Source of the DNA: Staphylococcus sp. IVB6240
GTDB lineage: Bacteria > Bacillota > Bacilli > Staphylococcales > Staphylococcaceae
Assembly (NCBI RefSeq): GCF_025558425.1
Contig: NZ_CP094718.1
Coordinates: 1,798,001-1,862,000, forward strand
Reading direction: 5' to 3'
Length of the DNA stretch: 64,000 nt
A program made the position numbers and the translations under genes. Below the pieces are notes generated by a model that made no database searches, was not told the origin of the DNA, and saw nothing but the letters and a program-made list of their open reading frames with translations. Positions 41,823-50,513 of this stretch are shown here, in pieces (positions within the stretch are counted from its first letter, which is position 1; each line of letters opens with the position of its first letter).

Positions 41823-42428
41823 TTATCCAATTTGAATAATCTCATGTGCGAGGTGTTGTGCTTCTCGTTGAGAGTGTGTAACAAAAATAATCGGTATTTG
41901 CCAAGTATCAAAAATATGTTGAACGAGCATCATGCTCTCTTGTTTAGACACATCATCTAAACTAGAAAAAGGTTCATCTAACAATAATAAATCAGGTTTT
42001 GTACTCAAAGCTCTCGCCAATGCTGCACGTTGCTTCTCTCCACCTGAACACCTCGAAGGATACGCATCTAAAATATGACTGATTTTAAGCGCTTCAACTA
42101 ATGTTTCAATATGTGCGTTAAACTCCGTCATAAACGTAATATTTTGTCGTATCGTCATATGTGGAAACAATTGATAATCTTGAAAGAGATAACCAATATG
42201 GCGTTCTCTAATAGGAATATTTTCTCCCTGTTCCATATCTAAAACGGTTCTTCCATTGATACGTACCCAACCTTTATCTGGTGATTGAATGCCCGCAATC
42301 ATATTGAGACACGTTGTTTTACCGATACCTGATACGCCTCTTAACGCATAAATCTTAGGTGTATCTGTTGCTATTTGAAATGCAATGTCTTTATCATTGA
42401 TATTCTTTTCCAAATGAATGTCTAGCAC
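41823..42428 (-). CDS. modC: Molybdate ABC transporter ATP-binding protein
   Basis: The 201-residue ATPase has Walker A GVSGIGKTT (33-41), signature CSGGEKQRAALARAL and Walker B LLLLDEPFSSLD. It is short, lacking the C-terminal MOP domain found in many ModC proteins. GTG start directly after the modB stop, with GAGGTG upstream. Confidence 0.93.
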   Translation of the reverse strand: MLDIHLEKNINDKDIAFQIATDTPKIYALRGVSGIGKTTCLNMIAGIQSPDKGWVRINGRTVLDMEQGENIPIRERHIGYLFQDYQLFPHMTIRQNITFMTEFNAHIETLVEALKISHILDAYPSRCSGGEKQRAALARALSTKPDLLLLDEPFSSLDDVSKQESMMLVQHIFDTWQIPIIFVTHSQREAQHLAHEIIQIG

Positions 42429-43100
42429 CTATCTCACCTCACGATATCGGTCTCTATTGAGCATATTCATCGTTCCCATCACCGTTACTGCAAAGGCAAC
42501 AAGAATCAGCACCCATAGCCATGCTTGTTGCTCACGTCCTTGTTGAACGAGGAAATAAATCTCTAAAGGTAATGTATTGGTTTTACCTGGAATATATCCT
42601 GCAATCATGAGTGTCGCACCGAATTCACCGATTGCACGCGCAAATGCCATCATCGTCCCTGAAATAAGCGCTCGTTTTGATAAAGGTAAAATCAAACGAT
42701 AGAATATTTTACGTTCAGTGGCCCCCATTGTTCGAGCTGTATTCAACATCTTATCATCAATACTACGAAAACCTTGTACAGCATGTTGATACATTAATGG
42801 AAAGCTCACAATTACTGATGCAATAACAGCACCTGTCAATGTAAACACAACTTTAATCCCTAATACCTCTGTTAAAAAATAGCCCACTGGTCCATTTACA
42901 GAAAATAAAATAAGGAGTAAGAACCCCATCACTGTTGGTGGCAATACAATTGGTAAGAGCACAAGACTCTCACAAAATTTAATCAAGCGTCCTTGTTTGT
43001 TATATAAAATTTTTGCTAGTAATGTGGCAAGGACCACTACAATAACTGTACTGATCATTGCCACGCGTAATGAAATCCAAAACGGTGTAAGTTCTGACAT
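42429..43100 (-). CDS. modB: Molybdate ABC transporter permease
   Basis: The 223-residue inner-membrane subunit has five to six segments and the ABC-coupling motif in FARAIGEFGATLMIAGYIPG. It forms the channel for molybdate delivered by ModA. Its stop codon abuts the modC start. Confidence 0.94.
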   Translation of the reverse strand: MSELTPFWISLRVAMISTVIVVVLATLLAKILYNKQGRLIKFCESLVLLPIVLPPTVMGFLLLILFSVNGPVGYFLTEVLGIKVVFTLTGAVIASVIVSFPLMYQHAVQGFRSIDDKMLNTARTMGATERKIFYRLILPLSKRALISGTMMAFARAIGEFGATLMIAGYIPGKTNTLPLEIYFLVQQGREQQAWLWVLILVAFAVTVMGTMNMLNRDRYREVR

Positions 43101-43111
43101 AAATGTGTCAC

Positions 43112-43876
43112 CTAGACTTCAAAATGATATTTTTTTAAAATTTGTTTCGCTTCATCTGACTGCATAAATGTCATCCATTCTTTTGCAGCTTGATTCTCTG
43201 TCACAAGACCCATACGGTAGGTAATTGGCTGTTGTAAATCTGCATCCATCACTTTTTCGACACCTTTTTGTTGTTTATCCCCTACATATAAATCTGTCTG
43301 ATAAACAAACCCCAGTTGAGCATTTCCCTTATCTACATAATTGAGTACTTCACGAACATCTTTCGCATAGACAATTTTTGAGGCAACAGTGTCCCATAAC
43401 CTATGATCTTCTAAATATTGTTTGGCATATTTACCAGCTGGCACAGATTCTACTTCACCTAACGCCAACTGATCTGTCTCCTGTAAATCTTCAACACTTT
43501 TAAGCTTACTACCCTGTTGCTTGATCAATACTAACTTATTTGTTGCATAATCATATGTATCTGTCACTTTCCCTTGATTTTCCAATACATCGATATCTTT
43601 TGTATTGGCAGACATCAATATATCTGAAGGCGCACCTTTTTCAATTTGTTGTCTGAGTGCGCCTGAACCACCATAGTTAAATGCTACATCAATATCTTTA
43701 TGCTGTTTATGAAAAGCCGTTTCTAACTCTTTTGTCACATCTGTTAAACTTGCTGCTGCGGAAACAGTAATTTGACTTTCTGCGGTTTTATCTTTGCTCT
43801 CAGATGGTGACGAGCTACACGCTGCCAACAGAAAGGCAAGTGATATACACATGATCCAGATGAATTTAGATTTCAA
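43112..43876 (-). CDS. modA: Molybdate-binding lipoprotein
   Basis: This solute-binding protein captures molybdate or tungstate. It is a lipoprotein: signal segment MKSKFIWIMCISLAFLLAAC with lipobox LAAC, then the ModA domain (VSAAASLTDVTKELETAF; SGALRQQIEKGAPSDILMSA). I prefer the TTG at 43876, nine bases after AAGGAG, giving 254 residues; a TTG three codons earlier abuts the ribosome binding site. Confidence 0.94.
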   Translation of the reverse strand: MKSKFIWIMCISLAFLLAACSSSPSESKDKTAESQITVSAAASLTDVTKELETAFHKQHKDIDVAFNYGGSGALRQQIEKGAPSDILMSANTKDIDVLENQGKVTDTYDYATNKLVLIKQQGSKLKSVEDLQETDQLALGEVESVPAGKYAKQYLEDHRLWDTVASKIVYAKDVREVLNYVDKGNAQLGFVYQTDLYVGDKQQKGVEKVMDADLQQPITYRMGLVTENQAAKEWMTFMQSDEAKQILKKYHFEV

Positions 43877-44053
43877 TGTTAACAACTCCTTTTAAACGTA
43901 GCCATCTCTTATTCATCATTTTAGCAAATGCCCTATTAAAAAGGCTATTTTTTATTGCATATTATTTCTTAAAGCCTTTCAAATTTATAGAAAAACACTT
44001 AAACTAATAGTAATAGAAAACGGTTAAACCGATCGAGAAAAGGGGGCTTATAC

Positions 44054-44881
44054 ATGGATCACGATATTCGCTATAATCAAACAATGATACGCTACCAAGA
44101 TGGTGAACTTATCGAAACAACTGATGACTATGTAACAGAGTTCCCGTTGACAGTCATCGTAAATGGACATGAGTTTGCGACCATTATTTGTAGTCCAAAT
44201 AACTTAGAAGAACTTGTGTTAGGTTTTTTAGCCTCAGAAGGCGTGATTTTCAAACGTGAAGATTTGTTGCAACTAGAATTAGATGATCAGCGTGGCTATG
44301 CACATGTAAAAGTTACAACAGATATTGAAAAGGCAAACTATCTTTCAACCAAGAGAATGGTCGCTTCCTGTTGTGGTAAAAGTAGAGAGTTCTACTTCCA
44401 AAATGATGCGGCTATCGCAAAAACATCTATGTCTACAATACAATTATCACCATCGCAAATACTTCACATGATGGCGCAACTACAAGCACACAGTAAGACA
44501 TTCATTGCAACAGGTGGTCTACATAACGCAGCCATTAGTGATGGCAACGCATTCTATGTTCACCGCCAAGATATCGGGCGTCATAATGCACTCGATAAAC
44601 TATACGGTTACTGCATTAAACGTCATATTTCTGTACGTGATAAAATCTTAATTTTTAGTGGCCGTATCTCTTCTGAAATATTAATTAAAGCAGCAAAAAT
44701 CGGTGTAGGTATGATTATTTCTAAGTCAGCACCAACAACACTGGCTGTCCAACTCGCACAGGATTTAAATATTACAGCTATTGGTTTCGTAAGAGAAGGT
44801 CACTTCAATATTTACAGCCATCCAGAACGCGTTGACGGTGCACCGAAGCAACTTCCGGCATCACAGCAATGTCGTACATAA
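44054..44881 (+). CDS. fdhD: Formate dehydrogenase accessory sulfurtransferase FdhD
   Basis: FdhD transfers sulfur to the bis-MGD cofactor of formate dehydrogenases. The 275-residue protein has the double-cysteine motif in VASCCGKSREF (near residues 108-118) and DIGRHNALDKLYG. It is divergent from modA, and AGGGGG precedes the ATG. No fdhA-type gene is in the window. Confidence 0.95.
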   Translation: MDHDIRYNQTMIRYQDGELIETTDDYVTEFPLTVIVNGHEFATIICSPNNLEELVLGFLASEGVIFKREDLLQLELDDQRGYAHVKVTTDIEKANYLSTKRMVASCCGKSREFYFQNDAAIAKTSMSTIQLSPSQILHMMAQLQAHSKTFIATGGLHNAAISDGNAFYVHRQDIGRHNALDKLYGYCIKRHISVRDKILIFSGRISSEILIKAAKIGVGMIISKSAPTTLAVQLAQDLNITAIGFVREGHFNIYSHPERVDGAPKQLPASQQCRT

Positions 44882-44895
44882 CGTCAAGCATAATG

Positions 44896-44950
44896 AAATA
44901 CACCCCGAAAAATTGAATGATGAATTCAATTTTTCGGGGTGTATTTTTGT
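44896..44950 (+). terminator. Terminator of fdhD
   Basis: A perfect 23-base stem runs from AAATACACCCCG (44896) to CGGGGTGTATTT (ending 44946) with a five-base loop, followed by Ts. It may also serve the convergent oxidoreductase operon. Confidence 0.92.
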
Positions 44951-45039
44951 ACATAGATGGATCTGAAATATATTAAATTTATGCGGTTGGAAGCTGATAA
45001 CTGGCATCCCAACCTTCTTACCTGTTCAAAGCCGATTGC

Positions 45040-46251
45040 TTATCGTCTTCTCGGTTTCAATGCTGTTAATCCATGTGCTTTGATAGTCTGTAATAAATAT
45101 GGCCATGCATTGGTGCTTATCTTAACATCTCTTTGACGCCCTATTCTTTTCATCTGCGCCTCATAGTAACTGACACCAATGATTACGCCCAGCACTTGAT
45201 CAATCTGAGGGATTTTAGTCGTTAATCGTGGTGTTGACAAGTTTATATTTCCAGTTTTTCGATAAACTTCGACTAAGTCTGATTGTAGAACAAAAGGTCT
45301 TGCCAAGCCAATCATTGAGACACCACTCTCAATTGCTTCTTCCATTTGGTCTTTTTTACGAAAGCCTCCTGTTGAAACGATTGGCACATTCGTTAACTCC
45401 GATAAAGCAACAGCATAACTTAAAAAGCTTGCACCATTTTCATGTTCACTTCCAAATACTGGTGCCTCATAGTTCCCACCAGAAATTTCAATTAAATCAA
45501 TGCCTAACTCAGACATTGTTTTAACGACTTGTTGACAATCTTCAAAGCCAAAACCAGTTTCTTTGAAATCAGAAGCATTTAGCTTTAATGCAATTGTGAA
45601 ATCTGACCCTAAATTTTCTCGTAAACCTTGATAGATTTCAATTAAAAAACGCATACGATTTTCTAAACTACCACCATAGCGGTCTGTACGTTGATTATCT
45701 GCTGGCGATAAGAATTGGTTCACAAGATATCCATGAGCCGCATGAATTTGAACCCCTGTAAATCCTGCTTCCTTCGCCTTAATTCCTGCTGAAACAAATT
45801 TTTTAATCGTTTCTTTAATTTCAAATGTACTCATTCGACGAGGTGGTCGAAAAGCAGACTTGGCACTTCCAGAAATAGGAACTGCACTTGGTGCAATCGG
45901 TACCTGATTCATAGATCGATACATCTGTTTTCCTGGATGATTGAGTTGGAGCCACATAGGTACGCCTTGTGTTTTCCCTGCCTCAGCCAATTTTGAAAAT
46001 GCTGATATGTCTGATTGGTCATCCAATACGATATTGCCCGGCTCTGCTAAATAACGTCTGTCGACCATGATATTTCCACTTACTATGACACCGATTGACT
46101 GTTTAGACCAATGTTTATATAAAGCAATCAACTCATCACTCGGATTGTTCTCTTTATCTCCCATCGTTTCACTCATTGCTGATTTGAAAAAGCGATTTTT
46201 TAATTGTGCACCATTCGGCAAGACCAATTCTTCTAATAATGTTTTGTTCAT
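45040..46251 (-). CDS. Old yellow enzyme-type NADH:flavin oxidoreductase
   Basis: This 403-residue FMN enzyme has the OYE barrel motifs LQLNHPGKQ, HAAHGYLVNQFLSPADNQRTD in two adjoining pieces (about 185-205) and IVSTGGF. OYEs reduce activated alkenes such as quinones and enals. Last gene of the hydrolase-SDR-OYE operon: its ATG overlaps the SDR stop by four bases. It is expected to be under the palindromic operator at 47973-47997. Confidence 0.9.
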   Translation of the reverse strand: MNKTLLEELVLPNGAQLKNRFFKSAMSETMGDKENNPSDELIALYKHWSKQSIGVIVSGNIMVDRRYLAEPGNIVLDDQSDISAFSKLAEAGKTQGVPMWLQLNHPGKQMYRSMNQVPIAPSAVPISGSAKSAFRPPRRMSTFEIKETIKKFVSAGIKAKEAGFTGVQIHAAHGYLVNQFLSPADNQRTDRYGGSLENRMRFLIEIYQGLRENLGSDFTIALKLNASDFKETGFGFEDCQQVVKTMSELGIDLIEISGGNYEAPVFGSEHENGASFLSYAVALSELTNVPIVSTGGFRKKDQMEEAIESGVSMIGLARPFVLQSDLVEVYRKTGNINLSTPRLTTKIPQIDQVLGVIIGVSYYEAQMKRIGRQRDVKISTNAWPYLLQTIKAHGLTALKPRRR

Positions 46252-47114
46252 AGTAATCCCTTCCGATAAGCTGCAATCACCTGATCACAGTAATCTATTA
46301 ATTTCTTTGCTTTAACGTCGTTATAGCCTTTGTTAGAAACACGTTTTAACTTTTTACCATCAAAATATGCACCTGTTATCGATGAAACTTTTTCTGATAA
46401 AGCCAAATAGTATCCCGTTTCAATGCCTTGGTCTACATCTTTAGACATGGCTTTCATAAATCGACCAAAAAATGATTTCTGTACTTTTTGATCACTAGAG
46501 TCCATGCCAAGATTAGTAGAAATAAGACCTGGATGGTACGTATTCACCGTAATATTTGAACCCTCTCTCTGAAACTGTTGTGCAAGGTAACGCGTTAACC
46601 AGATCGTGTAGAGCTTCGCATTGTTATAAGCAAGACCTGGACTATATTTCTTTTCAAATCCAAAGTCCAAATCTCTTACCTTTGCAAAATGATGCATATA
46701 TGAGGATGTGTTAATAATACGACCTGTTGATGCATTCTCTAATAACGGACGAAGTTCTGTAGCTAAAATATATGGAACTTGTACTGACAACATAAATGTC
46801 AATTCGATATTCTCAGCCGTCGCCGTACGTTCAGTTCCTGCATAAAGCCCGGCATTGTTAAAGAGTACATCAATCTTGTCAAAGTCATTTTTAATATGAT
46901 TAACAAAGTCATATACTTCATCCATTTTAGAAAAATCAGCGCGATAAGCAGTCACAGTACCTTGGGGAGATAATGCCTTAATCTCAGATAAAGTTGCTTC
47001 CAATTTCTTAGGGTTTCTACCGTGAATAATCAATTGATGACCCTCTGCTGCAAGTTTTTTAGCTAAATGCTTACCAATTCCATCTGTTGAACCAGTTATA
47101 ATAATCGTCTTCAT
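46248..47114 (-). CDS. Short-chain dehydrogenase/reductase
   Basis: The 288-residue classical SDR has the NAD(P) loop TGSTDGIGKHLAKKL (7-21), NNAG near 88-91, a catalytic serine in INTSSYMHH and the YNNAK active-site motif. The arginine in IIHGRNPKK suggests NADPH preference. It is the middle gene of the operon, starting five bases after the hydrolase. Confidence 0.9.
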   Translation of the reverse strand: MKTIIITGSTDGIGKHLAKKLAAEGHQLIIHGRNPKKLEATLSEIKALSPQGTVTAYRADFSKMDEVYDFVNHIKNDFDKIDVLFNNAGLYAGTERTATAENIELTFMLSVQVPYILATELRPLLENASTGRIINTSSYMHHFAKVRDLDFGFEKKYSPGLAYNNAKLYTIWLTRYLAQQFQREGSNITVNTYHPGLISTNLGMDSSDQKVQKSFFGRFMKAMSKDVDQGIETGYYLALSEKVSSITGAYFDGKKLKRVSNKGYNDVKAKKLIDYCDQVIAAYRKGLL

Positions 47115-47118
47115 TTCT

Positions 47119-47955
47119 TTATTCTCCTAAAAAATTAATCAATTCTTGTGAAAATGCTTCTGCATATTGAAAAATTGAGCCATGTCCTGTATTAGGGTAG
47201 ATAATGACACTACTATCCTTAATCTTATCGTTCATATGATATGAATTGACTGTTGGCACTTGCATATCGTGATCTCCATTAACAATTAAAGTAGGCTGTG
47301 TAATATACTGTAAATCATCCTTTTCAGACTTACCCCAACGTTTAATGGCTTTTAATTGTGTTAAGAAACCAGGTACATTCATCTCTTTATCAGTGAATGC
47401 TTTAGAACGTTCTCCCATACGATTAAGGACTTTATCAGCTTCTCGTCCACCTTCTTCATCATGGTTGTAGAAAATATAACGTTTCGGATCTACTTTCTTA
47501 ATAGCAGCTTTGATCATAAATTTAAATGTTTTACCAGTGACCTTATCCACTTCCATGCCACCACGTGGTGCTGTATCAGCTAGAATCAAACGATGAACCA
47601 GTTGACTGTTCGCTCTGATTATTTCCTGGGCAATCATGCCACCCATAGATAATCCAAGTAAATTAATCTTGTCGTATCCCAACGCTCGAATGATTTCGAT
47701 TGTCTGCACAGCCATACCTGGAATTGTATCTGCTACCTTACCTTCACTGGCTCCCACACCTGGCAAGTCAAGCACAATAACATGATGTTTTTCAGAAATT
47801 AAATCTAATAACTTAGGATCCCAGTTATCAAGTGTTGCAGCAAGATGAACGAGCATCACAATCGGTAAGTCTGACTTACCCTTCCCTACTTCACGATAAG
47901 CAATCTGATTCCCATTAACAGTGATATAACTATTTTTTGTTGTAATATATGACAT
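47119..47955 (-). CDS. Alpha/beta hydrolase
   Basis: The 278-residue hydrolase has the nucleophile elbow GLSMGGMIAQ, acidic residue in VNGDHD and histidine in NTGHGSIF, plus a PGVG loop. It resembles the 3-oxoadipate enol-lactonase or haloperoxidase group; the substrate is unknown. ATG at 47955 with AAGGAG seven bases upstream. First gene of the operon, with the perfect palindrome 18 bases before its start. Confidence 0.9.
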   Translation of the reverse strand: MSYITTKNSYITVNGNQIAYREVGKGKSDLPIVMLVHLAATLDNWDPKLLDLISEKHHVIVLDLPGVGASEGKVADTIPGMAVQTIEIIRALGYDKINLLGLSMGGMIAQEIIRANSQLVHRLILADTAPRGGMEVDKVTGKTFKFMIKAAIKKVDPKRYIFYNHDEEGGREADKVLNRMGERSKAFTDKEMNVPGFLTQLKAIKRWGKSEKDDLQYITQPTLIVNGDHDMQVPTVNSYHMNDKIKDSSVIIYPNTGHGSIFQYAEAFSQELINFLGE

Positions 47956-47972
47956 AATATTTCTCCTTTTAT

Positions 47973-47997
47973 TGTTCTTGTATTCGATACAAGAACA
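47973..47997 (-). promoter_or_regulatory. Operator 1 of the Rrf2 regulon (perfect palindrome)
   Basis: TGTTCTTGTAT (47973-47983) and ATACAAGAACA (47987-47997) are exact inverted repeats around three bases. It sits between the regulator gene and the hydrolase operon and recurs at 48482 and 49333. Confidence 0.75.
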
Positions 47998-48012
47998 TGT
48001 TATTTGAATTAA

Positions 48013-48038
48013 AATCTGACTTACTGACAAGTCAGATT
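48013..48038 (-). terminator. Hairpin over the regulator stop codon
   Basis: AATCTGACTT (48013-48022) and AAGTCAGATT (48029-48038) form a perfect ten-base stem with a six-base loop, followed on the minus strand by TTAATT. It spans the stop codon at 48032. Confidence 0.6.
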
Positions 48039-48463
48039 CGTGGTCTTTTGGCTGTTTTATAAAGATTATCAATCACATCGTCAAGTGTCTGACGAGATAG
48101 TTCTTCTTCCAACTGTTGCTCAATATTTGAAAAGATAGGCTTTATTGCCCCCTCCATGTGCTGACCAACTGGACAATTTTGATTAATATTTTGTGGAATT
48201 TCAAAAAGTGTAATCTTGTTAATTTCTTGAGTGGCAAAGTATATCTCAAGTAAAGACATCTGTTCTGGCGACTTGCTTAATTGATATCCAGAGCGTCCTT
48301 GTTGCGATTGAATAAGCGCTGCATTTTTCAAAAGGACGATTACTTTACGAATATAACTCGGATTTGTTCCAACACTCTCTGCTAAAGTCTGAGAACTCAA
48401 CGTTTCTTCACTCTCACTAATCATAGCTAAAATATGCAAAGCCACTGTAAATTTAGTGTCCAT
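48032..48463 (-). CDS. Rrf2-family transcriptional regulator
   Basis: The 143-residue Rrf2 protein has a winged helix (LSSQTLAESVGTNPSYIRKV, residues 22-41) and wing GRSGYQLSK. It lacks the three-cysteine iron-sulfur motif: the only cysteine is Cys97 in QNCPVGQH. That points to thiol sensing or ligand binding rather than a cluster, as in HypR- or YwnA-like members. ATG at 48463 with GAGGGG upstream. It likely represses itself and its neighbours through the shared palindromes. Confidence 0.9.
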   Translation of the reverse strand: MDTKFTVALHILAMISESEETLSSQTLAESVGTNPSYIRKVIVLLKNAALIQSQQGRSGYQLSKSPEQMSLLEIYFATQEINKITLFEIPQNINQNCPVGQHMEGAIKPIFSNIEQQLEEELSRQTLDDVIDNLYKTAKRPRI

Positions 48464-48477
48464 ATGTGTCCCCTCAA

Positions 48478-48502
48478 TCAACTTGTATTTGATACAAGAA
48501 CA
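48478..48502 (-). promoter_or_regulatory. Operator 2, regulator promoter
   Basis: CTTGTAT (48482-48488) and ATACAAG (48492-48498) around three bases, with the outer arm AACA kept on the right side only. It lies just after the regulator's -10. Confidence 0.7.
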
Positions 48503-48531
48503 AGTTTATCATGTTCTATACGTGATAACAA
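48503..48531 (-). promoter_or_regulatory. Promoter of the Rrf2 regulator gene
   Basis: On the minus strand TTGTTA (48526-48531), a 17-base spacer and TAAACT (48503-48508). The operator begins a few bases downstream, so binding would block initiation. Confidence 0.6.
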
Positions 48532-48541
48532 GTCTTTTGTT

Positions 48542-49309
48542 TTATAGTCTCTTACCATCTAAAACAAACGGTAAAGTTTCATCAATACGATAAGCGTGCA
48601 TTGCTGACGCATAATCTATCAGTTCGCTGTTAAAGTTGAAGGCATGACGATCATAAAATTCTTGTCTAGCTACTTCATCTGAGAACCCTATAATGATTGA
48701 GGCGTGTAAGTGCGCTTCCTTAGGATTGTCATGTGCAACATTCCGCGTATTCCATGTCACCTTATTCCATGGGAGATATACTTGTGAACGTACTTCAGTC
48801 ACACCAGTTATTTCCGCCATTTGACTAGCTAACTTTTCATTAACAAAGTTTTTGAACTTAGCACGACTTACATTATCTTTTCTGCGAATATAAAAAACAT
48901 CTCTCACTTTAGTTTCAGAATAAACATTATTTGTATGATACCAACGTGATGAGTATGGTACCCCCATGTGCATTAACGTTCTGCGAAAAACATTAATCTC
49001 ATCTTCAAATGCTAATGCTGTTTGACGACGACCACCAATAGGAGCAAGTAATTTATTATATGTCACTTCTGCTATTCCATCGATACGACGATCTTCAGGT
49101 ATGTGCGTCTCCAAATCATCTATCTTCGGCCAGAAACCGTGTTCTGTTTCACTTAAATGTTGCTGTCGATATTCTAAAAGACCCGGAGAAGCTGCAATTA
49201 TTTGTGCATGTCCTCCTCGCCAATAGTCCATTCCTTCCTGACGAGCTTTATCTTGTCGCATCCATAACAAAATTGAAAGTGAAAATCGTTTATCATAATT
49301 TTTTGGCAT
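48542..49309 (-). CDS. EthD/dimeric alpha-beta-barrel-like protein of unknown function
   Basis: The 255-residue protein appears to be a tandem of two ferredoxin-like halves: FSLSILLWMRQDKARQEGMD with YWRGGHAQIIAASPGLLEYR, and later VRDVFYIRRKDNVSRAKFKN with EITGVTEVRSQVYLPW. The first half recalls EthD-type barrels. No catalytic signature is recognised. It is preceded by its own operator and promoter of the Rrf2 regulon, so a role in the same stress response is inferred. Confidence 0.7.
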   Translation of the reverse strand: MPKNYDKRFSLSILLWMRQDKARQEGMDYWRGGHAQIIAASPGLLEYRQQHLSETEHGFWPKIDDLETHIPEDRRIDGIAEVTYNKLLAPIGGRRQTALAFEDEINVFRRTLMHMGVPYSSRWYHTNNVYSETKVRDVFYIRRKDNVSRAKFKNFVNEKLASQMAEITGVTEVRSQVYLPWNKVTWNTRNVAHDNPKEAHLHASIIIGFSDEVARQEFYDRHAFNFNSELIDYASAMHAYRIDETLPFVLDGKRL

Positions 49310-49332
49310 ATTATCAATCCTATAATTAAATT

Positions 49333-49357
49333 TGTATTCGTATCTGATACAAGAACA
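49333..49357 (-). promoter_or_regulatory. Operator 3, promoter of the 48542 gene
   Basis: ATACAAGAACA (49347-49357) is exact; the other arm, TGTATTCGTAT (49333-49343), has three changes from the perfect site. It lies immediately downstream of the -10. Confidence 0.7.
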
Positions 49358-49386
49358 AGTTTAGTTGATAGAAATTTATTTTGCAA
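49358..49386 (-). promoter_or_regulatory. Promoter of the 48542 gene
   Basis: On the minus strand TTGCAA (49381-49386), a 17-base spacer and TAAACT (49358-49363). The same -10 and operator placement is seen at the regulator's promoter. Confidence 0.65.
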
Positions 49387-49429
49387 GACATTTATTTAAA
49401 TAATTGTTAAATGACATCTAAAAAAGAAT

Positions 49430-49738
49430 GAATCTGGGACATAGTACCCGGTTCCTTCCTTTTGAATATAGATATAAGATTAGTGGCAGTAGGTGTCTAA
49501 AGTGAAAATGCGTTTTTGAAAACTTTGGGAGCACTACAAAAATCATAAACATTTATAATGATTTTGTCGTAGTGCCCCTGCAAAGATGATTAGATGTGTG
49601 ACAAGTTTATTAAGTAAACGTAGTCACATATCAATCAGCTACTGCAAAACTTCTAGTCACCCTTGCCGGGGTGAGACGACGAAATCTTTTATAGTAATAA
49701 AGATTTCTGTCCCACTCCCTGATATATATCACTGACTT
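49430..49738. repeat. STAR-like cluster of three long hairpins
   Basis: A gene-free stretch with three consecutive stem-loops: 49527-49578 (GGGAGCACTAC with GTAGTGCCCC), 49594-49630 (TGTGTGAC with GTCACATA) and 49657-49721 (GAAATCTTT with AAAGATTTC inside GGGGTGAGAC and GTCCCACTCCC). The last block, including GACGACGAAAT and TTTCTGTCCCAC, matches the GGGACAGAAAT repeat next to S. aureus STAR elements. It follows the GNAT gene and may serve as its terminator. Confidence 0.7.
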
Positions 49739-50491
49739 TTATTCTTTAAGTGCGGAATATTGAAATCCCATATATGTATAGCCTTGCTTTACATACATAT
49801 CTTTTGCTGTGTCTTCAGCATCTGCCACGAGTATTACTGGTTTTTCTCCTGCCATTCCTCCTACTGCTGCCTGTATACGAGAACCAATACCTTTATAGCG
49901 ATATTCTGTTAGAACTGCAAAACCATCAATTTCTACAAAGTGTTCACTCTGTATCACATTGATAATACCAATCGGCTTATTCGTTTCATAAGCAATATAA
50001 TAATGGATTGGATGCGATATATCTGACAAAATATCTTTCATATGGCGACGACATTCTTCAATATACGCTTCGCCATACTCGATACTTAAAGGTGTGAAAA
50101 CAGAAAAATAATCATCTACGCTTTCTTCAGTAGTCATACGTTCTAAGCGAATTGGTTCCTGTGCTAACTTTCTTAACTGTGCCGCTTCAATCATATAAAG
50201 CTCGACACACCCTAATGAAAAACCTTCTGCACGTAAATACTGCAACATATCTATGGATGGTTTAATATCTTGAGGAAAGTCAAAGTTGAGATGTGTGGAT
50301 CCCTGTGCTTGATGTGCCTCACCTTGCTGAATTATATCATTTTTAAAAGTTAATAAATCTGGCATTTTCTTATAGCACCACTTATTAGCATCAAATTTAA
50401 GCGGCCTATCTGGTGTTCGATAATACTTCACTCTGTCATCTTCTTTGACTAATAAACCATCTGTATATATGTGCCCCATTGTGACATTCAT
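49739..50491 (-). CDS. GNAT family acetyltransferase
   Basis: The 250-residue protein has a C-terminal GNAT domain (about 110-250) with the acetyl-CoA motif in FAVLTEYRYKGIGSRIQAAV and a closing strand YVKQGYTYMGFQYSAL. The N-terminal half, starting MNVTMGHIYTDGLLVKEDDR, is of unknown fold. The substrate is unknown. AGGTG precedes the ATG. It starts 22 bases after the bioY stop on the same strand and probably shares its transcript. Confidence 0.8.
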   Translation of the reverse strand: MNVTMGHIYTDGLLVKEDDRVKYYRTPDRPLKFDANKWCYKKMPDLLTFKNDIIQQGEAHQAQGSTHLNFDFPQDIKPSIDMLQYLRAEGFSLGCVELYMIEAAQLRKLAQEPIRLERMTTEESVDDYFSVFTPLSIEYGEAYIEECRRHMKDILSDISHPIHYYIAYETNKPIGIINVIQSEHFVEIDGFAVLTEYRYKGIGSRIQAAVGGMAGEKPVILVADAEDTAKDMYVKQGYTYMGFQYSALKE

Positions 50492-50513
50492 TTTATCACC
50501 TGCTTTGTTATGA

